Assembly: GCA_039821125.1 (NCBI GenBank)
Contig: JBCBOR010000016.1
Span: 8,384 to 72,383, forward strand
Direction: 5' to 3'
DNA length: 64,000 nucleotides
Source: Thermohalobaculum sp039821125
GTDB lineage: Bacteria; Pseudomonadota; Alphaproteobacteria; Rhodobacterales; Rhodobacteraceae
Shown one piece after another: positions 25,185 through 32,854 of the stretch (its first letter is position 1; each line of letters opens with the position of its first letter). The position numbers and the translations under genes are program-made. The notes beneath the pieces were generated by a model. The model ran no database searches, was not told where the DNA came from, and saw nothing but the letters and a program-made list of their open reading frames with translations.

Positions 25185-26245
25185 CGGTCAAGGTCCTGCA
25201 TGACGGCTGCCGCAAAGCCCTCAAAAGCGTCGCGCTCGATCCAGCGCACGACGGCGACGAGGTCCAGTGTCGGGTCGACCCAGATCATGTTGCGCCCGAC
25301 GCCGAGCGCAAAATAGCTGCTCTCAGGTGCCGCGGCGCAGTGCGCGCGCCCGGTGTTGAGCCACCACAACAGGCCATAGCTGGAGTTCAGATCGCACGGC
25401 GTCAGGCAGTGATCGATCCACGCCTCGGACAGGATCTGCCGCCCATCCCAGCGGCCACGTTGCAGCATCAACTGCCCGACCCGTGCGTGATCCGTTGTCG
25501 GGATCATCAGCCCGCCGCCCCAATGCGCCCCGCCAGAGACGGATTGCATGCGCCGCCCGTCGATCTCGACCCACGAATTCTCGTATCCATGCCATTCCCA
25601 CAGGTCCGACGCGCCGATCGGGTCCATGATCCGCTCGCGCAGCACCTCGGGCAGCGGACGGCCCAGGATCTGCATCAACGCATAGGCCAGAACGTTGACC
25701 CGGATGTCGTTGTACTCCCAGAAGCTACCCGGCACGCTCAGGTCCCGGTGCGTCCCCTTCAGCGAAACCGCCCCAGGCGCTGTCCCAAGTTGACGATGAC
25801 GGTCGATCCGGTCGGCCTTGCCCCAGAGCGTGCCTTCCCACTCAGACGTCTGCTGCAACAGATGCCGCCACGTGATCCCCTGGTTCTGCGGCGCATCGAA
25901 CAGATCCGGCACCTGATCACGCACCAGCCCGTCCAGCGTCATCAGCCCATCGTCGAACGCGATCCCGGCGACCAGCGCGAGATAGCTCTTGGTCACCGAG
26001 AACGTCATATCAGGCGCGTCCATCGGGCCCCATGACGCCACAACCTCCCCACCGATCATGATCATACCGGACGGATCACCGCGCGGGCGCACAGGCCCGA
26101 TGATCTCACCATCCGGCAAAGGCTCGGAAAAATGCCCGCCTGCCAGCGCTGCCCCGATATCGCGGTTCATGCTGGATTCGTGCGCCAATGCGAATGCCAC
26201 GGCGCGATCAAACCGCCCGTTCCGCCCCGGTGCGCCTGTCGTCAT
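25181..26245 (-). CDS. Beta-lactamase-fold serine hydrolase
   Basis: This 354-residue member of the class C beta-lactamase/penicillin-binding-like family has the catalytic SxxK motif SVTKSY and the YxN-type motif in FWEYNDIRVN. Near the end it has the segment GVGRNMIWVDPTLDLVAVVRW, typical of the fold's closing strands. There is no signal peptide, so it is probably a cytoplasmic esterase, amidase or peptidase. It converges on the broken methyltransferase gene, and the two 3' ends overlap by four bases. Confidence 0.82.
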   Translation of the reverse strand: MTTGAPGRNGRFDRAVAFALAHESSMNRDIGAALAGGHFSEPLPDGEIIGPVRPRGDPSGMIMIGGEVVASWGPMDAPDMTFSVTKSYLALVAGIAFDDGLMTLDGLVRDQVPDLFDAPQNQGITWRHLLQQTSEWEGTLWGKADRIDRHRQLGTAPGAVSLKGTHRDLSVPGSFWEYNDIRVNVLAYALMQILGRPLPEVLRERIMDPIGASDLWEWHGYENSWVEIDGRRMQSVSGGAHWGGGLMIPTTDHARVGQLMLQRGRWDGRQILSEAWIDHCLTPCDLNSSYGLLWWLNTGRAHCAAAPESSYFALGVGRNMIWVDPTLDLVAVVRWIERDAFEGFAAAVMQDLDR

Positions 26246-26392
26246 CGGCTCTACCCACCCGCCCTGTCATCAGCCTCGTGATCCGTCAGTGGTAGACACC
26301 GCGCGACAAATGCTCCAGTGGTAATGCCAGTTATCCACCCAGAGATACATCCGACAGCGATCGGCATCAGCGACATCAGAGGAGACGCCAAC

Positions 26393-27829
26393 ATGGGCTA
26401 TGAGAAACTCGATCTGTTGATCAACGGCCAGTTCCGTCAGGGCAGCGACGGTGCTGCCGAGGACGTGCTGAACCCAGCGACCGAAGAAGTGATCGGTCAG
26501 GTCCCGCACGCTTCGGCCGCCGATGTCGACGAGGCTCTGGATGCCGCGGATGCGGGATTCAAGACATGGAAAGCAATGACCCCGCTGGCGCGCCAGGCGA
26601 TCATCAACAAGGCCTGCGATATCCTGACGGCAGACATCGACCGGATCTCGGCCAATCTGACAGCCGAGATGGGCAAGCCTGTCGGTGAATCCAAGATCGA
26701 GATGCAGGTCGGCATCGACATCCTGCGCTGGTACGGCGAGGAAGGCAAACGCGCCTATGGCCGGATCATCCCGCCGCGCATACCCGGCGCGCGCCAGATG
26801 GTGATGAAGGAGCCAGTGGGTGTGGCCAGCGCGTTCGTCGCCTGGAACTTCCCGTGTGTGAACGTCGTGCGCAAAGTGGGCGGCGCCCTGGCCGCCGGAT
26901 GCTCACTGATCATCAAACCGTCCGAGGAAACCCCTGCGACCGCCGTCGCCATCGCCCGAGCGTTTCAGGAGGCAGGCCTGCCCGACGGCGTGCTGAACAT
27001 GGTCTTCGGCGTGCCGGACACGGTCTCGCGCCACGTGCTGGGCGATGCACGCGTGCGCAAGCTGTCGTTCACGGGCTCGGTCCCGGTCGGCAAGCACCTG
27101 CAAAAGCTGGCCGCGGACAACCTGATCCGCTGTACGATGGAACTGGGCGGGCACTCACCGGTCATCGTGTTCGACGATGCCGATGTCGACCGGGCGATCA
27201 AGGTCATCGGCTCGAACAAGTTCCGCAACGCAGGCCAGGTCTGCATCTCGCCGACCCGGTTCTACGTGCAGGAGAATGTCTATTCCAAGTTCGTCGATGG
27301 CTTTGCCGAGGTCGCCAAAGGCGTGAAGGTCGGCAACGGCATGGACGACGGCGTGCAGATGGGACCGCTGGTCGCAGAACGCCGCCTGCCGATCATGGAG
27401 GGCTGGGTCTCGGACGCGAAGGATCACGGCGCGACCGTTAAAGCTGGCGGCAATCGCATGGGCAACCAAGGCTATTTCTGGGAGCCGACGGTGCTGGCCG
27501 ATGTGCCGGAAGACGCCAAGATCATGTCCGAGGAGCCGTTCGGTCCCGTCGCCCCCGTCAGCCCGTTCAAGACAACGGACGAAGTGCTGGAGAAGGCGAA
27601 CAAGCTCGCCTTCGGTCTGGCGTCCTATGTTTTCACCCAGGACGGGGCCAAGGCCAAGGCGATGGAGAGCGAGATCAACGCAGGTCTCGTCGGCGTGAAC
27701 CACCCGATGGTCTCGATGCCCGAGACGCCGTTCGGCGGGGTCAACGAATCCGGCTATGGGTCCGAGGGCGGCATCGAGGGGCTGGAAGCCTTCATGCGCA
27801 CCAAGTTCGTGACCGAGACCGGCGTCTGA
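26393..27829 (+). CDS. NAD(P)-dependent aldehyde dehydrogenase
   Basis: This 478-residue aldehyde dehydrogenase has the Rossmann motif FTGSVPVGKHL, the general-base Glu in MELGGHSPVIV and the catalytic Cys in FRNAGQVCISPTRFYV. It also has the C-terminal EEPFGPVAPVSPF. The pattern is nearest to succinate-semialdehyde/lactaldehyde dehydrogenase types, but the substrate cannot be fixed. The ATG at 26393 has AGAGGAG upstream; the open frame begins earlier at 26318. A terminator hairpin follows. Confidence 0.9.
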   Translation: MGYEKLDLLINGQFRQGSDGAAEDVLNPATEEVIGQVPHASAADVDEALDAADAGFKTWKAMTPLARQAIINKACDILTADIDRISANLTAEMGKPVGESKIEMQVGIDILRWYGEEGKRAYGRIIPPRIPGARQMVMKEPVGVASAFVAWNFPCVNVVRKVGGALAAGCSLIIKPSEETPATAVAIARAFQEAGLPDGVLNMVFGVPDTVSRHVLGDARVRKLSFTGSVPVGKHLQKLAADNLIRCTMELGGHSPVIVFDDADVDRAIKVIGSNKFRNAGQVCISPTRFYVQENVYSKFVDGFAEVAKGVKVGNGMDDGVQMGPLVAERRLPIMEGWVSDAKDHGATVKAGGNRMGNQGYFWEPTVLADVPEDAKIMSEEPFGPVAPVSPFKTTDEVLEKANKLAFGLASYVFTQDGAKAKAMESEINAGLVGVNHPMVSMPETPFGGVNESGYGSEGGIEGLEAFMRTKFVTETGV

Positions 27830-27849
27830 CAACGCGATCCACATCGATC

Positions 27850-27879
27850 TCCTCCGGTCGGCATCGGTCGGAGGATTTT
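27850..27879 (+). terminator. Rho-independent terminator after the aldehyde dehydrogenase
   Basis: TCCTCCG (27850-27856) pairs with CGGAGGA (27869-27875) around a 12-base loop and is followed by TTTT. It begins about 20 bases after the stop codon of the aldehyde dehydrogenase. Confidence 0.8.
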
Positions 27880-27918
27880 GCCTAAAAGTTGCGCCAAAGC
27901 GCGCATGGACGGCGTGAG

Positions 27919-27939
27919 CGCGGGCTGATATAGCCCGCG
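27919..27939 (+). other. Hairpin in the ahcY leader
   Basis: CGCGGGCT, loop GATAT, AGCCCGCG is a perfect 8-bp stem located 35 bases upstream of the ahcY start and after the preceding terminator. It could be part of a 5' UTR control element. It does not match an SAH, SAM-II or SAM/SAH riboswitch consensus that I can recognise. Confidence 0.45.
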
Positions 27940-27974
27940 GCCAATCGTTGTATTCCCGCCCACGAGGAGCCCCC

Positions 27975-29360
27975 ATGACCGACTACGTCGTAAAGGACAT
28001 TTCGCTCGCCGAATTCGGCCGTAAGGAAATCGATATCGCCGAGACCGAAATGCCGGGCCTGATGGCCACGCGTGAGGAATATGGCGAAGCTCAGCCTCTC
28101 AAAGGTGCGCGGATAACCGGCTCGCTGCACATGACGATCCAGACAGCGGTGCTGATCGAGACGCTAACGGCTCTGGGCGCGGATGTGCGCTGGGCCTCGT
28201 GCAATATCTTCTCGACCCAGGATCATGCGGCGGCGGCAATCGCCGAGGGCGGCGTGCCGGTTTTTGCCGTCAAGGGCCAGACGCTTGAGGAGCACTGGGA
28301 CTATCTCGACAAGTCGTTCATGTTCCCGGAAGGCGCGAACCTGATCCTGGACGATGGCGGGGATGCGACGCTCTACGTGCTGCTTGGCGCGCGGGCCGAG
28401 GCAGGCGAAGATATTCTGGCCGTCCCGACCTCGGAAGAGGAAGAGGTGATCAAGGCGCAGATCAAGAAGCGGATGGAGGCGAGCCCGAGCTGGTTCACCA
28501 AGACCCGCGACGCGATCCTGGGTGTGTCGGAGGAGACGACCACCGGGGTTCACCGGCTCTACGAGCTGTCGAAGAACGGCCAGCTTCCCTTCCCGGCGAT
28601 CAACGTGAACGACTCGGTCACCAAGTCGAAGTTCGACAACAAGTATGGCTGCAAGGAATCGCTGGTCGACGGTATCCGCCGCGCCACCGACACGATGATG
28701 GCTGGCAAGGTCGCAGTTGTCTGCGGTTATGGCGATGTCGGCAAAGGCTCGGCCGCTTCGCTGCGCGGCGCAGGCGCCCGCGTGAAGGTGACGGAGATCG
28801 ATCCGATTTGCGCCTTGCAGGCAGCGATGGACGGCTTCGAAGTCTCGACGCTCGAGGACGAGGTCGCTTCGGCGGATATCTTCATCACCACCACGGGCAA
28901 CAAGGACGTGATCCGCATCGAGCACATGCGCGAGATGAAGGACATGGCGATCGTCGGTAACATCGGCCACTTCGACAACGAGATCCAGGTGGCAGCGCTG
29001 AAGAACCACAAGTGGACGAACATCAAGGATCAGGTTGATATGATCGAGATGCCGTCGGGCAACCGGATGATCCTGCTGTCCGAGGGACGTCTCCTGAACC
29101 TTGGCAACGCAACGGGTCACCCGTCGTTCGTTATGTCGGCGTCGTTCACCAACCAGACGCTGGCGCAGATCGAGCTCTGGCAGAACGGCGATGCCTACAA
29201 GAACGAGGTCTATACCCTGCCGAAGCATCTCGACGAAAAGGTTGCCCGCCTGCACCTGTCGAAAGTTGGTGCGAAACTGACCGAGCTTGCAAAGGAGCAG
29301 GCGGACTACATCGGTGTCTCGGTCGACGGCCCGTTCAAGCCCGAGCATTACCGCTACTGA
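27975..29360 (+). CDS. ahcY: S-adenosylhomocysteine hydrolase
   Basis: This 461-residue enzyme splits S-adenosylhomocysteine into adenosine and homocysteine, relieving inhibition of methyltransferases. It has the N-terminal GARITGSLHMTIQTAVLIET and DVRWASCNIFSTQDHAAAA. The NAD-binding motif VCGYGDVGKGSAASLRG and the C-terminal FKPEHYRY are also present. The alphaproteobacterial-type insert around residues 150-190 is visible. CACGAGGAG precedes the ATG at 27975. It is followed by a REP-like palindrome. Confidence 0.97.
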   Translation: MTDYVVKDISLAEFGRKEIDIAETEMPGLMATREEYGEAQPLKGARITGSLHMTIQTAVLIETLTALGADVRWASCNIFSTQDHAAAAIAEGGVPVFAVKGQTLEEHWDYLDKSFMFPEGANLILDDGGDATLYVLLGARAEAGEDILAVPTSEEEEVIKAQIKKRMEASPSWFTKTRDAILGVSEETTTGVHRLYELSKNGQLPFPAINVNDSVTKSKFDNKYGCKESLVDGIRRATDTMMAGKVAVVCGYGDVGKGSAASLRGAGARVKVTEIDPICALQAAMDGFEVSTLEDEVASADIFITTTGNKDVIRIEHMREMKDMAIVGNIGHFDNEIQVAALKNHKWTNIKDQVDMIEMPSGNRMILLSEGRLLNLGNATGHPSFVMSASFTNQTLAQIELWQNGDAYKNEVYTLPKHLDEKVARLHLSKVGAKLTELAKEQADYIGVSVDGPFKPEHYRY

Positions 29361-29370
29361 CCTGACACGA

Positions 29371-29394
29371 GGGTGCGTCACGGACGCACCCTAC
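29371..29394 (-). repeat. REP-like palindrome, copy B
   Basis: GGTGCGTCACGGACGCACC followed by CTAC, which is GTAG on the minus strand. It starts 11 bases after the ahcY stop, where it might also serve as a transcript-end hairpin. Confidence 0.8.
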
Positions 29395-29480
29395 ACCGCG
29401 CTGCGCAGGATAATCTGTGCAGCGCGTTTTCCGGCACCCGGTCGCGCCCCATATCGGCGCAGTAACCGAGGGGAGACCGG

Positions 29481-30161
29481 ATGCGACTGATCGCGGCGAT
29501 CGTGTGTGCGGGCCTGATGATCCTCAGGCCCGAGGACCTGCCATGGGACTATCGCCCGTGGACACCGCTCGATCTCGACGCTGCGCCGAATGTCGTCTGG
29601 CGCACCAAGGTCAGGGCCATGGGCTATGACACCGATATGTGCCGGACGGCGCTGGCGCAGAGCCCGGCACGGGCCGAGGCGATGAGCGACCGCGAGCATT
29701 CCGATGTCTGCCATATCCGCGACAGGGTCCGATTGACCGGGTTGTCCCGCGCGCGGCTGGCGCCGGTCGAGACGCGCTGCGAGATCGCCGCGCGCCTCTA
29801 CCTCTGGGACCGTCTGTCGGTCCAGCCGGCGGCAGAGCGGCATCTCGGGACCCGGGTTACCGGGATCTATCATTTCTCCAGCTATTCATGCCGCCAGATG
29901 CGCACAAGCCGCGGCACCTCGTTCCGGATGAGCCAGCACGCAACAGCGAATGCGATCGACATCTCGGGCTTTCGTCTGGCGGATGGGCGATCGATCACCT
30001 TGCTACGCGACTGGGATGGCGATGCCGCGAAAGCCGCCTTCCTGCGCGAGGTCCGCGATGGCCTGTGCGATTGGTTCAACATCACCCTCAGCCCGGACTA
30101 CAACCGCCTGCACGCCGATCATTTCCACGCGGACATGGGACCCTTCCTGACATGCCGTTGA
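29481..30161 (+). CDS. Extensin-like C-terminal domain protein
   Basis: This 226-residue exported protein has a short N-terminal hydrophobic segment (MRLIAAIVCAGLMI) and a C-terminal domain resembling the extensin-like family, which has a peptidoglycan-peptidase (VanY/MepA-like) flavour. It has paired cysteines and the motif SQHATANAIDISGF, in which His and Asp look like metal ligands, plus LHADHFHADMGP near the end. The last ten bases overlap the start of the acetyltransferase gene. Confidence 0.8.
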   Translation: MRLIAAIVCAGLMILRPEDLPWDYRPWTPLDLDAAPNVVWRTKVRAMGYDTDMCRTALAQSPARAEAMSDREHSDVCHIRDRVRLTGLSRARLAPVETRCEIAARLYLWDRLSVQPAAERHLGTRVTGIYHFSSYSCRQMRTSRGTSFRMSQHATANAIDISGFRLADGRSITLLRDWDGDAAKAAFLREVRDGLCDWFNITLSPDYNRLHADHFHADMGPFLTCR

Positions 30162-30649
30162 CCAAGTCCGAGCCCATCACCTTTCAAGAGATCTTGTACG
30201 ATGATCTCGGCGCGTTCTGCGCCTTGGAGGTTGCGCCGCAACAACAGGGCCTTGTCACACCCAACGTCATGACCATGGCAGAAGCGCCGTATGAAGCAGG
30301 CGCGCTGGTCCGCGGGATCTGGTTGGGAGATCGGCCTGCCGGTCTGATCGCAATGCTCCGCCCCACCGCCTATCCCGAAGATCAGGACATCACGATCCGG
30401 CGCGATGCGGCCTATCTCTGGCGCCTGATGGTCGACCACAAGTTCCAGGGGCAGGGTCTTGGAAACGCCGCGGTGAACGAGGCCCGCCGCACTGCAGCCG
30501 CTTGGGGATATCGCGGGATAACCCTGACGGCGGGCGAGGGCCCGCACTCGGCCATCCCGTTCTATCAGCGCTGCGGGTTTGTCCTTACAGGCCGGCGTCT
30601 ATGGGACGACGCGGGCGAACAGGAGATGGTGCTGTGGTTTGACGGCTGA
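30152..30649 (+). CDS. GNAT-family N-acetyltransferase
   Basis: This 165-residue protein has the GNAT acetyl-CoA-binding motif VDHKFQGQGLGNAAVNEA (Q/RxxGxG/A type) and the downstream IPFYQRCGFVLTG segment that closes the fold. It starts inside the end of the extensin-like gene, implying translational coupling. The substrate is not evident. It converges with the methyltransferase gene without a gap. Confidence 0.85.
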   Translation: MPLTKSEPITFQEILYDDLGAFCALEVAPQQQGLVTPNVMTMAEAPYEAGALVRGIWLGDRPAGLIAMLRPTAYPEDQDITIRRDAAYLWRLMVDHKFQGQGLGNAAVNEARRTAAAWGYRGITLTAGEGPHSAIPFYQRCGFVLTGRRLWDDAGEQEMVLWFDG

Positions 30650-31276
30650 TCAAACCCTTCGAAAGATCGCCATCAGGCCCTGATCATCGGCATGATCGTG
30701 CGCGGCACCTTCATAGTACTGAAACCGCTTGAACCCAACCGGGGTGATCGCCTGATCCGCCACAAGACCGGCGAAGGCCGAACCGAAGCCTGCTCCGTCG
30801 AACACCCCGGCGTTGATCGCCATCACAAACACCGCGCCGGGCCTGGCGATGCGCATCAACTCGGGCAGGCAGACCGGCCCGACATGGCCATGCGTAAAGG
30901 TGCCTGCCGAGACGAACCCGCCATAGGCCGCATCGGCGATCTCAAGAGGCGCGGTCAGATCGGCACAGATCCGCGCACGATAGAGTCCCTTGGCCCCGGC
31001 GGCATCCAGCATCTCCTGGCTGATGTCGATCCCGTCCACGACCAGATCGCCCAGCGCCTCAGCCACAAGGCCGGTGCCAGCGCCGATGTCCAGCACTGGC
31101 TCGGCGCGCGGCCCGGCCTCGGCCAGAAACGCCAGCGCCACCTCACGGGGTGCGACGTAGCCATGAGCGGTAGCGAAGCTGTTGTCATAGGTCTCGGCCC
31201 AGCCTCGATAGAGCGCAACAGAGTCCTCAGGTGTCTCCAGTGCGTAGGCTCCGTCGAGGCTCTCGTCGGCGGCCAT
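30650..31276 (-). CDS. Class I SAM-dependent methyltransferase
   Basis: This protein of about 208 residues has motif I VLDIGAGTGLVAEAL and motif II/post-I VDGIDISQEMLDAA. A Williams-Beuren-like N-terminus (VALYRGWAETYDNSF) matches small-molecule methyltransferases of this class. I chose the ATG near 31276; a TTG start would add eight residues and run into the neighbouring gene. The substrate is unknown. It is separated from the DUF1330 gene by only a few bases. Confidence 0.85.
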   Translation of the reverse strand: MAADESLDGAYALETPEDSVALYRGWAETYDNSFATAHGYVAPREVALAFLAEAGPRAEPVLDIGAGTGLVAEALGDLVVDGIDISQEMLDAAGAKGLYRARICADLTAPLEIADAAYGGFVSAGTFTHGHVGPVCLPELMRIARPGAVFVMAINAGVFDGAGFGSAFAGLVADQAITPVGFKRFQYYEGAAHDHADDQGLMAIFRRV

Positions 31277-31280
31277 CGGG

Positions 31281-31574
31281 CTAGCCCTCGACCCCGTCAA
31301 CCATGATCAGCGTCCCGGTCGAGGCGGCGAGCCGGATATTCAGGATCTCCTGATATTCGGGTGAGTTGTACCACCCCTCGGCCGTGGCCCGGTCGGGGAA
31401 CTTGCCGACCACATGGCGCTCGTGCGGCATCTCGCCTTCGACAACGGTCGTATGACCACCGCGGATCAGATACTCGCCGCCCCATTTCTCGATGGTCGCG
31501 GGGACCTGACGGCCATACTCGGCGAATTTCTCAGGGTCGTGCACCGTGATGTGGACGATTGTGTAACAGGGCAT
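31281..31574 (-). CDS. DUF1330 family protein
   Basis: This 97-residue dimeric alpha/beta-barrel type protein opens MPCYTIVHITVHDPEKFAEY and contains GGEYLIRGG and FPDRATAEGWYNSPEYQ, the DUF1330 hallmarks. The ATG is at 31574 with GGAGGACCCG upstream. It lies directly upstream of the methyltransferase gene in the same direction. Function unknown. Confidence 0.88.
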   Translation of the reverse strand: MPCYTIVHITVHDPEKFAEYGRQVPATIEKWGGEYLIRGGHTTVVEGEMPHERHVVGKFPDRATAEGWYNSPEYQEILNIRLAASTGTLIMVDGVEG

Positions 31575-31664
31575 CGGGTCCTCCTTGGCGGTTTTGTTCT
31601 TCAGGGCGACTGTGCCAAGCTGACCTTCGGTTGTCGATGGCGTCGGTGTATGAGAGGAGAGGCC

Positions 31665-32069
31665 ATGCGCATCTTGGAGACCGCGCTTTATGCCGAGGAT
31701 CTGGACGCTGCGGCGACGTTCTACGAAGAGACCCTTGGGCTCGAGCGGCGTGTGGATGTGCCGGGGCGCCACGTCTTCTTCTCGGTGGAGGGCGGTGTCC
31801 TGTTGCTGTTCAACCCCAATGCCACGACCGCTCCCCCACGCGATCCGCGTATGCCGGTGCCCCCGCACGGGGTAACCGGCGAGGGTCACGTCTGTTTCGC
31901 AGCCAGCGCGGATGAGATCGAGGCATGGACCGCCAAGCTGACCGCAGCAGGGATCGAGATCGAAGCGGATTTCGAGTGGCCACAGGGCGGGCGGTCGATC
32001 TATTTTCGCGATCCCGCGGGAAACTCGATCGAGTTCGCCGAGCCTCGGATCTGGGGGCTCACATCCTGA
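31665..32069 (+). CDS. VOC-family (glyoxalase/bleomycin-resistance fold) protein
   Basis: This 134-residue single VOC-domain protein has two beta-alpha-beta repeats: ETALYAEDLDAAATFYEETLGL and HVCFAASADEIEAWTAKL, ending YFRDPAGNSIEFAEPRIW. Candidate metal ligands are the His of GEGHVCF and the Glu of SIEFAEP. GAGGAGAGG precedes the ATG. It is divergent from DUF1330 and 14 bases upstream of a secreted protein gene. Confidence 0.87.
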   Translation: MRILETALYAEDLDAAATFYEETLGLERRVDVPGRHVFFSVEGGVLLLFNPNATTAPPRDPRMPVPPHGVTGEGHVCFAASADEIEAWTAKLTAAGIEIEADFEWPQGGRSIYFRDPAGNSIEFAEPRIWGLTS

Positions 32070-32083
32070 GGAGGAAAGCAGCT

Positions 32084-32743
32084 ATGGTGCACGCGCTTGC
32101 ACGGGTTCTTCTGACGTGCACGGTCCTGCTGGGCGCTGTGTCTCACGAGCACGCGAATGCCGACAGCACGCCGCTGACGCCCGCTGCCCTCGGCGATCCG
32201 CAACAGGTGATCCCTTATATCATCGACCGCGATTTTGCCAAACGATACGTCCAGCTCGAATTGCCCGCGTTCTCGATCGATCTACCGATCTGGCGGGAGG
32301 TCAGGCCGGTCCTTGTGATCCGGTTCGGGCAGGGATTTGAGTTTCAGTTCCGTGGCCCGGACGATGAGATCCTCGAGATCCTGCACTTCTACGAGGTCGA
32401 TATTGATCCCGGTCCGGCCGACGCGCGCTTTGAGGTTCTGGAGCGCTTCCTGATGCGCGGCGACACGCCGACAGCCGCATGGCGCGGCGAGAATGTCGAG
32501 GTGCATCAGATCAGGCGATGGATGGACGGGGAGGTGCCGGTCCTCGACATTACGGCCAGCTATGACGAACCCGAGCTTGGCCAAACACTTCTTCTGACAC
32601 GCGGTTATCCGCACCCGGTGCAGCGGCGCGGTGTTCGGATCATCTCACGCATTCCCGTCGCCGGGCGCGACATTGCCAATCCCGACGATCTTGCCGATAC
32701 CTTTTCCGCGAAGGTTGTAAAAAGCCTCAGATTCGTGCCCTAG
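32084..32743 (+). CDS. Exported protein of unknown function
   Basis: This 219-residue protein has an apparent signal peptide (MVHALARVLLTCTVLLGAVS) and a mature part rich in beta strands (VLVIRFGQGFEFQFRG; VPVLDITASYDEP), ending with SAKVVKSLRFVP. No known motif is seen. GAGGAGGAAAG precedes the ATG. It may be co-transcribed with the VOC gene, 14 bases upstream. Confidence 0.6.
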   Translation: MVHALARVLLTCTVLLGAVSHEHANADSTPLTPAALGDPQQVIPYIIDRDFAKRYVQLELPAFSIDLPIWREVRPVLVIRFGQGFEFQFRGPDDEILEILHFYEVDIDPGPADARFEVLERFLMRGDTPTAAWRGENVEVHQIRRWMDGEVPVLDITASYDEPELGQTLLLTRGYPHPVQRRGVRIISRIPVAGRDIANPDDLADTFSAKVVKSLRFVP

Positions 32744-32854
32744 CGCATCCGGCTGGTGAAAAAGACTTCCACGGGGCTGATTTCTTCGTTTGATCCGCGA
32801 CGATACACAGCGTAGCAGGCAGGTCGATCCAAGACCGAGTTGCGGGAGAAGACC

